DNA from: Pirellulimonas nuda
GTDB taxonomy: Bacteria > Planctomycetota > Planctomycetia > Pirellulales > Lacipirellulaceae
Direction: 5' to 3'
Assembly (NCBI RefSeq): GCF_007750855.1
Contig: NZ_CP036291.1
Span: 4,774,001-4,838,000 of the forward strand
Length of the DNA stretch: 64,000 nt
The notes beneath the pieces were generated by a model. That model was not told the origin of the DNA. It did no database searches and saw only the letters and a list, made by a program, of their open reading frames with translations. Position 1 is the first letter of the stretch. Each line of letters opens with the position of its first letter. Of this stretch, positions 57,719-64,000 are shown one piece after another. The translations under genes were made by a program, and so were the position numbers.

Positions 57719-60115
57719 GTGACTCTTTCCCCCTGCCACCTTAGATCGTGGGCCACCGCCGCAGTTCTGGCCGTAGCAGCAGGAACTGCCTCGGCAGACC
57801 CGCAAGGCACTCCACTGGAGCTGTGGTACGACCAGCCCGCCAAAGCATGGACCTCCGCGCTACCGATCGGCAACGGCAGGCTAGGGGCGATGGACTTCGG
57901 CGGCGTCACCGAGGCTAGGTACCAGTTCAACGAAGACTCGCTCTGGACCGGCGGTCCCCACAGCTACGCCCATCCGGGCGCCGCTGAAGCGCTGCCGCAG
58001 ATTCGGCAGCTCTTGTTCGAAGGCAAGCAAAGCGATGCCCAGGACTTGGCGACCCGTCGCTTCATGTCACAGCCTATCGGCCAGGCGAACTACCAACCGT
58101 TCGGGGACGTCACCCTCAAGTTCAACACGACCACGCCTCCGAGCAACTACCGCCGTTCGCTCAGCCTTGAGAGCGCCACCACAACTGCCCGTTTCGACTC
58201 GGGCGGAGTGCGCTACACCCGTCGGGCGTTCGCCAGCTTTCCCGATCAAGTGATCGTTATCGAGGTCGAGACCGACAAGCCAGGAACGCTCGAGTTCACG
58301 TCGGCAATCAGCAGCCCCCAGCCAAAGTGGGAGACGACTGATCCAGACGGCGCCACGCTGCTGCTCACCGGTCGGGTGCGCGATGACAATCTTCGCGACG
58401 CGGATGTTTCGGGTCAGACCCGATTTGCGGCCCACCTGAGGATCGGCTCGACCGATGGCCAGATTGCGTCTACCGACAAGCGCTTAACGGTGACCGGTGC
58501 GAGCCGCGCCACGCTTCTGCTATCCGCCGCAACGAGTTTCGTCAACTTCCGCAACGTCTCCGCAGACCCTGTCGCCCGCAGCCTCGATCATCTCGAAGCT
58601 GCTTCTGGAAAATCGTTCGACCATCTCCACCAAGCGCACACCGCCGACCACCAGCGGCTATTCGACCGTGTTGGTCTCGATCTTACCGGCGACTACGACG
58701 CATCGCTCCCCACGGACGACCGGGTCCTCGCTAGCCACAAGAACCCCGATCCTCAGCTCGCGGCGTTGCTGTTCCACTACGGCAGGTATCTGATGATCGC
58801 CTCGAGCCGCCCCGGCGGGCAGCCGGCCAACCTGCAGGGCCTCTGGAACGATTCGCTCACGCCTGCGTGGGGCAGCAAGTACACCGTAAACATCAACACC
58901 GAGATGAACTACTGGCTGACCGAGCCCTGCAACCTTCCCGAGTGTGAAGAACCCCTGTTCGCGGCGCTGGCCGATCTCGCGGAAACGGGCGCCGACATCG
59001 CCCGCCAGCAATACGCGGCGCCCGGTTGGGTGCTGCACCACAATTTCGACCTCTGGCGCGGCGCGGCGCCGATCAACGCCTCCAACCACGGCATCTGGCC
59101 GATGGGGGGCGCCTGGTTGTGCAGCCAGATGTGGGAACACTTTCTCTACTCGGGTGACGTGGGGTTCCTGCGCGAGCGGGCCTACCCGTTGATGAAGGGC
59201 GCCGCCGGGTTCTTCGCGGCTTACCTAGTTGAGGACCCCCGCCAGGATTCAAATCTGCTAATCAGCGGGCCCAGCAACTCTCCTGAACAAGGCGGGCTCG
59301 TGATGGGCCCGACGATGGACCACCAGATCGTCCGCGAGTTGTTCGCAAACACCATCGAAGCGAGCGAGCTTCTGGGCGTCGACTCGGGCTTCCGAGACCG
59401 GCTCCGCGAGCTGCGAGCTCGCATCGCGCCGAACCAGATCGGCAAGCACGGGCAACTGCAGGAGTGGCTCGAAGACGTCGACGACCCCAGCAATCAGCAC
59501 CGTCACGTCTCGCACCTATGGGGGCTCTATCCAGGCAGCGAGATCTCTCTAGACACGCCAGAGTTGTTCGCGGCCGCGCGGCAGTCGTTGGAGTTTCGAG
59601 GCGACGAAGGCACCGGATGGTCGCGGGCATGGAAGATCAACTTTTGGGCCAGGCTCCATGACGGCGACCGCGCCCTGCGCGTGCTCGACGGGCTGCTGAC
59701 GCTAACCGACTCGCCCAAGACGGGTTACCGCGGCGGCGGGGTCTATACGAACCTCTTCGACGCTCACCCTCCGTTCCAGATCGACGGCAACTTCGGCGCA
59801 ACCGCCGGGGTGTGCGAGATGCTCGTGCAGTCGCACCGCCGAACCCCGGATGGGGTGCGGATGATCGAGTTGCTGCCGGCGCTACCGGTGGCATGGCCCA
59901 GCGGGAGCGTTACGGGCCTGAGGACGCGCGACGGCTTCGAGGTGGACGTCGCTTGGCGAGTCGGGCGGATGACGCACGCCCGCGTGTGCTCGCACCTCGG
60001 CAGGCGGGCGCTGCTTTGCCGGGACGACCGCCAGTCGCCGATCGACTTGGCCGCCGGAGATTCCGTCGAACTGGACGGACAGCTTGCGGTCCTTGCCTCC
60101 AACGACCCAGAGTAA
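57719..60115 (+). CDS. secreted alpha-L-fucosidase/galactosidase-like enzyme, GH95
   Basis: The product is 798 aa. A GTG start at 57719 follows the previous stop by five bases and begins a signal peptide ending TASADP. The N-terminal beta domain starts LWYDQPAKAWTSALPIGNGRLGAM. The (alpha/alpha)6 barrel has the GH95 hallmarks: PANLQGLWNDSLTPAWGSKYTVNINTEMNYW in parts (Asn in NINTEMNYW), GPSNSPEQGG with the general acid Glu, and QIDGNFGA with the catalytic-site Asp. GDEGTGWSRAWKINFWARLHDG is also diagnostic. The C-terminal beta domain ends the protein. It would remove alpha-L-fucose or alpha-L-galactose from pectic side chains such as those of RG-II or xyloglucan. Confidence 0.94.
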   Translation: MTLSPCHLRSWATAAVLAVAAGTASADPQGTPLELWYDQPAKAWTSALPIGNGRLGAMDFGGVTEARYQFNEDSLWTGGPHSYAHPGAAEALPQIRQLLFEGKQSDAQDLATRRFMSQPIGQANYQPFGDVTLKFNTTTPPSNYRRSLSLESATTTARFDSGGVRYTRRAFASFPDQVIVIEVETDKPGTLEFTSAISSPQPKWETTDPDGATLLLTGRVRDDNLRDADVSGQTRFAAHLRIGSTDGQIASTDKRLTVTGASRATLLLSAATSFVNFRNVSADPVARSLDHLEAASGKSFDHLHQAHTADHQRLFDRVGLDLTGDYDASLPTDDRVLASHKNPDPQLAALLFHYGRYLMIASSRPGGQPANLQGLWNDSLTPAWGSKYTVNINTEMNYWLTEPCNLPECEEPLFAALADLAETGADIARQQYAAPGWVLHHNFDLWRGAAPINASNHGIWPMGGAWLCSQMWEHFLYSGDVGFLRERAYPLMKGAAGFFAAYLVEDPRQDSNLLISGPSNSPEQGGLVMGPTMDHQIVRELFANTIEASELLGVDSGFRDRLRELRARIAPNQIGKHGQLQEWLEDVDDPSNQHRHVSHLWGLYPGSEISLDTPELFAAARQSLEFRGDEGTGWSRAWKINFWARLHDGDRALRVLDGLLTLTDSPKTGYRGGGVYTNLFDAHPPFQIDGNFGATAGVCEMLVQSHRRTPDGVRMIELLPALPVAWPSGSVTGLRTRDGFEVDVAWRVGRMTHARVCSHLGRRALLCRDDRQSPIDLAAGDSVELDGQLAVLASNDPE

Positions 60116-60145
60116 CCCACCCCCATTCAACCTCTTCAGCACGAC

Positions 60146-61735
60146 ATGCACCCATTGATCCGCAGTTTCGGCTTCCTGTTCAGCCCCATGCTCCTCGCGC
60201 TGCTCTCGGGCGCCATGGCCGTGTCTGCGCCTCCATCGTGCGAGCAGTGGGGTGTGTTTGAAGTTGAGCTTGAGGGCCCCGCTACAGGCAACCCGTTTCT
60301 CGGCGTCGAGTTGAGCGCGACCTTCTCGCACGACGACCAGTCGATTACCGCCGCCGGCTTTTACGACGGCGACGGCGTTTACCGGGTCCGCTTCTCGCCC
60401 CCCAGCCAAGGGAAATGGAAGTACCGCAGCGCCAGCAACGCCGTAGAGCTGGACGGCAAGAGCGGCGAGTTCGAGGCGACGGCGCCCGGCGCGGGCAATC
60501 ACGGACCGGTGGAGGTCGCCCATGAGTTTCACTTCGCCTACGCCGACGGTTCGCCCTACAAGCCGATCGGCACCACCTGCTACGCGTGGACGTCGCAACC
60601 CGAATCGCTCCAGCGGCAGACCTTGAAGACGCTGTCGGAATCGCCCTTCAACAAACTGCGGATGTGTGTTTTCCCCAAGCGATACACCTGGAACCAGAAC
60701 GACCCATCGCTCTACGCGTTCGAGGGGACGCCCCCCAACCAGTGGGATTTTTCTCGGTACAATCCGAAGTTCTTCCAACATTTAGAGAAGCAGATCGTGG
60801 AGCTCGCCAAGCAGGGCGTCCAGGCCGACCTGATCTTGTTGCACCCCTACGACGACGGTCGGTGGGGCTTCGACCGCATGAGCGACGACGCGGACGACCG
60901 GTATCTGCGATATGTGGTCAGCCGTCTGGCGGCCTATCGCAACGTTTGGTGGTCGCTCGCGAACGAATGGGACTTCATGAAACACAAGCAGGAGTCGGAT
61001 TGGGACCGCATGATCCAGGTGGTCTCGGATGCCGACCCCTACCGGCGCCTGACGAGCATCCACAATGGCTACATTCTTTACAACCACAACAACCCGCTGC
61101 TGACGCACGCCAGCATTCAGAACGGATCGGCCGCGGAAGAGGCGGGGCGGGCGGTGCTGTACCGCGACGCGTATCGTAAGCCGATTGTGCTCGACGAAGT
61201 AAAATACGAGGGGGACATCCCGCTGCGCTGGGGCAACCTTTCGGCCGAGGAGATGGTGCACCGCTTCTGGGAGGGGACCGTGGCAGGGTGCTACGTCACC
61301 CACGGCGAGTGCTACCTCAGCGACGACGACGTGTTGTGGTGGGCCAAGGGGGGCGTCCTCAAGGGTGAGAGCCCGGCGCGCATCGCCTTTCTACGAGACG
61401 TGCTACTGGGCTCGCCCGCGAGCGGGCTTAACCCGATCGACAAATGGCAGGCCCCCAACATCTGCGGCAAGCCGGCGGAGTACTACCTTGTTTACTTCGG
61501 GACGAGCCAACCAAAGACGTGGGAGTTTTCGCTGCCGCGGCACGAGCTCGAGGACGGCATGACGTTCAAGGCTGAGGTTCTGGATACTTGGAACATGACG
61601 ACGACCCCTGTCGACGGGGAGTTTCACGCCAAGAGCCACAGCCAGTACGAGTTCAAAGACGCCGAGGGCCGATCGATCGACCTGCCCGGCAAGCCGTACA
61701 TCGCACTACGCATCACCCGTGCCGACCATGAATAG
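60146..61735 (+). CDS. secreted clan-A glycosidase with DUF5060 and DUF5605-type domains
   Basis: The product is 529 aa. Signal peptide is about 1-29. Residues of about 30-115 are a DUF5060 Ig-like module (CEQWGVFEVELEGPATGNPF, YRVRFSPPSQGKWKY). A DUF4038-like TIM barrel follows (KPIGTTCYAWTSQP, FNKLRMCVFPKRY). The acid/base Glu is probably in WWSLANEWDF and the nucleophile Glu in KPIVLDEVKYEGD. The last 90 residues are a DUF5605-type beta domain. Related DUF4038 proteins are GH140 apiosidases acting on RG-II, which makes a pectin target plausible. The gene overlaps the GH127 gene by eight bases. Confidence 0.82.
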   Translation: MHPLIRSFGFLFSPMLLALLSGAMAVSAPPSCEQWGVFEVELEGPATGNPFLGVELSATFSHDDQSITAAGFYDGDGVYRVRFSPPSQGKWKYRSASNAVELDGKSGEFEATAPGAGNHGPVEVAHEFHFAYADGSPYKPIGTTCYAWTSQPESLQRQTLKTLSESPFNKLRMCVFPKRYTWNQNDPSLYAFEGTPPNQWDFSRYNPKFFQHLEKQIVELAKQGVQADLILLHPYDDGRWGFDRMSDDADDRYLRYVVSRLAAYRNVWWSLANEWDFMKHKQESDWDRMIQVVSDADPYRRLTSIHNGYILYNHNNPLLTHASIQNGSAAEEAGRAVLYRDAYRKPIVLDEVKYEGDIPLRWGNLSAEEMVHRFWEGTVAGCYVTHGECYLSDDDVLWWAKGGVLKGESPARIAFLRDVLLGSPASGLNPIDKWQAPNICGKPAEYYLVYFGTSQPKTWEFSLPRHELEDGMTFKAEVLDTWNMTTTPVDGEFHAKSHSQYEFKDAEGRSIDLPGKPYIALRITRADHE

Positions 61736-63755
61736 CCCAATGCGAGCGCGCTTGTTTGCAGCCCTGTGCGCCGTCGCCTTGCCGGCGGCAGCGACGCGGG
61801 CCGAGGGCCTGGCGATTGTCGATACAGCCCGCAGCCCCCACGCGGTGGTAAGGCCCGTCGGGGTTGAGGAGGTCCGCTGGACCGACGGGTTCTGGGCGGC
61901 GCGGACCAAGGTGTTTCGAGACCGATCGATCCCCGCGATGTGGGAGGTCATGCGGGGCACGCGGTACAAGCCGTTCCTGCAGCACTTTCTGATCGCTGCT
62001 GGCAGGGCGGAAGGTGACTACCACGGGGCGGCGTGGAACGACGGCGACTTCTACAAGTGGATCGAGGCGGCCTGCGCGTCGCTGGCGGTCTCGCCCAACA
62101 CGGACCTCGAGCAGGCCGTCGCCGAGTCGGTCGACGCCATCGCAGCGGCCCAGCGCGACGACGGCTACCTGCACACCCCGGTGCTCATCGCCCAGCGGAA
62201 CGGCGACCCCTCCGCCCGTCCATTTGCCGATCGGCACGACTTCGAGGTGTACAACATGGGTCACCTGATGACGACCGGGTGCATCCACTTCCGCGCTACC
62301 GGCAGTCGCGAACTGCTAGACGTAGCGGAGAAGGCGGCGGGCTTCCTCGAAGACGCCTTCGCCAACCCCACGCCCGAATTGGCCCGCAACGCGGTCTGTC
62401 CCTCACACTACATGGGAGCGGTCGAGCTCTACCGCACCACCGGCGATTCCTGCTACCTGAGGTTGGCCGAGAAGTTTCTCAGCATGCGGAACCTTGTCAC
62501 CGACGGCGGCGATGACAACCAGGACCGCATCCCCTTCCTCCAGCAGAACGAAGCGGTCGGCCACGCAGTGCGGGCCAACTACCTCTACACGGGAGCGGCC
62601 GACCTTTATCTCGAAACGGGCGACCCAGAGCTTTGGGCGCCGCTCGAGGCGGTTTGGGAGAACGTGGTGGAGAAGAAACTCTACGTCACGGGCGCGTGCG
62701 GCGCCTTGTACGATGGCGCATCACCGGATGGCTCCGAGGCCCAATCACAGATTAGCCGCATCCATCAGGCCTACGGCCGCAACTACCAGCTCCCCAACAC
62801 GACCGCGCACAACGAGACCTGCGCCGCGATCGGCGCGCTGATGTGGAACTGGCGGATGTTCTCTGCCGCGGGCGAGGCCAAGTACATCGACTGGCTAGAG
62901 CTGGCGCTCTACAACGCTGTCCTCTCTGGCGTCAGCCTTGAGGGGACCGAGTACTTCTACGTCAATCCGCTCCGACGCGTCGACCCTGAACCGACGGAGC
63001 TGCGTTGGTCGCGCACGCGTGAAAAGTTCATCGTGTCGTACTGCTGTCCTCCCAACGTCTTGAGAACGATCGCGGAGCTCGGCGCCTACGCCTACAGTAA
63101 GTCGGAAGTCGGCGTGTGGGTGAACCTGTACGGCAGCAGCTCCCTCAACACGCGTGTGCACGGCAATCTGCTGCGGATTACGCAAACGACCGACTACCCC
63201 TGGGACGGCGATGTTGGGCTGACGATCGACGCGTGGGAAGGAAAAGAGCTGACGCTCCACCTACGGGTCCCCGGCTGGGCATCCGGCGCCAAGATCCTTG
63301 TGAACGGCGAAGAAGTAACCTACGGCAAGGCCGGGGGCTACGCTGAGATCAAACGCCGCTGGCGTGCGGGAGACACGGTCCGGTTCAACCTGCCGATGCC
63401 GGTGGTGATGCTTGAGTCCCACCCCTTGGTGGAAGAAACACGCAACCAGGTTGCCCTGAAGCGTGGGCCGATCGTGTACTGTTTGGAGTCGACCGATCTA
63501 CCAGATGGCGTCGACCTCCCGACGGTGGCGCTCCCGCTGTCGTCACGGATCACGGCGACCTACAAGTCAGACAAGCTGGGCGGGGTTACCGTGCTGGAGG
63601 CAGAGCTGCTTGCCCGCGACCCAGAGTCTTGGAAATCACTTTACCGGCCGTTGAGCGGCCAAAAGCCGCGACCGCTGCGTGGCGAGTTTGTGCCCTACTT
63701 CGCGTGGGGCAATCGCGGCAAATCAGAGATGACGGTCTGGCTGCCGCGCGACTAG
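61728..63755 (+). CDS. secreted beta-L-arabinofuranosidase-like enzyme, GH127
   Basis: The product is 675 aa. The ATG at 61728 overlaps the previous gene by eight bases and begins a signal peptide (about 1-25). The (alpha/alpha)6 barrel shows GDFYKWIEAACASLA, DDGYLHTPV and YNMGHLMTTGCIHF. Zinc/catalytic residues known from Bifidobacterium HypBA1 are conserved: Glu363 and Cys365 in HNETCAA, and Cys439-Cys440 in SYCCPPN, the first being the nucleophile. C-terminal beta domains follow (LHLRVPGWASGAKILVNGE). It probably removes beta-L-arabinofuranose from RG-II or arabinan-containing chains. It ends convergent to the last gene, sharing CTAG. Confidence 0.95.
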   Translation: MNSPMRARLFAALCAVALPAAATRAEGLAIVDTARSPHAVVRPVGVEEVRWTDGFWAARTKVFRDRSIPAMWEVMRGTRYKPFLQHFLIAAGRAEGDYHGAAWNDGDFYKWIEAACASLAVSPNTDLEQAVAESVDAIAAAQRDDGYLHTPVLIAQRNGDPSARPFADRHDFEVYNMGHLMTTGCIHFRATGSRELLDVAEKAAGFLEDAFANPTPELARNAVCPSHYMGAVELYRTTGDSCYLRLAEKFLSMRNLVTDGGDDNQDRIPFLQQNEAVGHAVRANYLYTGAADLYLETGDPELWAPLEAVWENVVEKKLYVTGACGALYDGASPDGSEAQSQISRIHQAYGRNYQLPNTTAHNETCAAIGALMWNWRMFSAAGEAKYIDWLELALYNAVLSGVSLEGTEYFYVNPLRRVDPEPTELRWSRTREKFIVSYCCPPNVLRTIAELGAYAYSKSEVGVWVNLYGSSSLNTRVHGNLLRITQTTDYPWDGDVGLTIDAWEGKELTLHLRVPGWASGAKILVNGEEVTYGKAGGYAEIKRRWRAGDTVRFNLPMPVVMLESHPLVEETRNQVALKRGPIVYCLESTDLPDGVDLPTVALPLSSRITATYKSDKLGGVTVLEAELLARDPESWKSLYRPLSGQKPRPLRGEFVPYFAWGNRGKSEMTVWLPRD

Positions 63756-64000
63756 TCCTTCAGTGGCGTGATCCAAAGCACCGGCTCTTTAGGCCTTAGG
63801 CTCGTGCGGCCTGCCAGTCTTGCGGTTTCCTCGGTCGTCTGACCGCTCTTGGGATTGATCCACGTCAATCGATAATCTGCGGTCGTCCCGGGAAAGTCTA
63901 CCGCCAGCCGGTCGTTGCCGTTCAGTGCGTAGAGCAACCGGCTGCCCTTTGGTCCAACCAGTTGCAACACATATTCGTCATGCGACTCCAGGGGCCGCAT
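63752..64000 (-). CDS. C-terminal part of a probable glycosidase (start beyond the window)
   Basis: The frame is open to the window end; 82 codons are visible. The sequence is an all-beta domain (YVLQLVGPKGSRLLYALNG, TADYRLTWINPKSGQTT, PVLWITPLKD). This resembles the 'putative collagen-binding' C-terminal domain found on DUF4038/GH140-type enzymes, though the match is short. The Met near base 64000 is probably internal, because this module follows a catalytic domain. Its stop codon overlaps the GH127 stop in CTAG, so the two are convergent. It extends the pectin locus past the window. Confidence 0.6.
   Translation of the reverse strand: MRPLESHDEYVLQLVGPKGSRLLYALNGNDRLAVDFPGTTADYRLTWINPKSGQTTEETARLAGRTSLRPKEPVLWITPLKD

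Overview
The window (about two-thirds G+C, dense genes) looks like a chromosomal segment of a planctomycete, probably a marine Pirellulales/Lacipirellulaceae-type bacterium. This is inferred from a PEP-CTERM protein that also carries a dockerin-like repeat, a secreted sulfatase, Tat-exported sugar isomerase and Gfo/Idh-type oxidoreductase genes, and secreted polysaccharide-degrading enzymes without any SusC/SusD pair. No tRNA, rRNA, CRISPR array or complete transposase was seen.

Region 1 (1-10.2 kb) is a propionyl/methylmalonyl-CoA block. It holds the end of a MeaB-type GTPase, a propionyl-CoA carboxylase biotin-bearing alpha subunit, the carboxyltransferase beta subunit, and the BirA ligase that would biotinylate the alpha subunit. 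It is interrupted by a secretin-N-domain protein without a secretin barrel, and by a small accessory patch: a secreted protein bracketed by paired palindromes and a lower-GC putative lipoprotein. A perfect 25-bp inverted repeat lies between the two carboxylase genes.

Region 2 (10.2-28 kb) is a type II secretion / type IV pilus-like machine. On the minus strand are a major pseudopilin, a response regulator, a PAS histidine kinase, a STAS protein, the assembly ATPase, the platform protein and PilM/N/O/P-like proteins. On the plus strand, divergent, are an HD-GYP protein and four minor pseudopilin-like proteins, mostly with overlapping stop/start codons. A secretin follows on the minus strand. 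Signalling genes sit inside the machine's own gene set, and no prepilin peptidase is present in the window.

Region 3 (28.5-33.2 kb) contains a sigma-54 activator with an uncommon N-terminal region. It is followed by a large membrane protein gene and a small ferritin-like (tentative) gene, each preceded by a near-consensus -24/-12 sigma-54 promoter. This is the best candidate for an undescribed regulatory module.

Region 4 (33.2-64 kb) is a pectin/rhamnogalacturonan-type polysaccharide degradation locus. It holds a sulfatase, a GH78 rhamnosidase, a sugar isomerase-like protein, two GH2 enzymes, a five-bladed-propeller glycosidase, two PL1-like pectate lyases with calcium-binding tails, a PEP-CTERM/dockerin surface protein, an oxidoreductase, DUF3826, an MGH1-like glycosidase, GH95, a DUF5060 clan-A glycosidase, GH127 and the end of another probable glycosidase. 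The run from about 53.7 to 63.8 kb is nearly gapless and is probably one operon. Two intergenic stretches carry short coding-like antisense remnants, suggesting gene loss within the locus.
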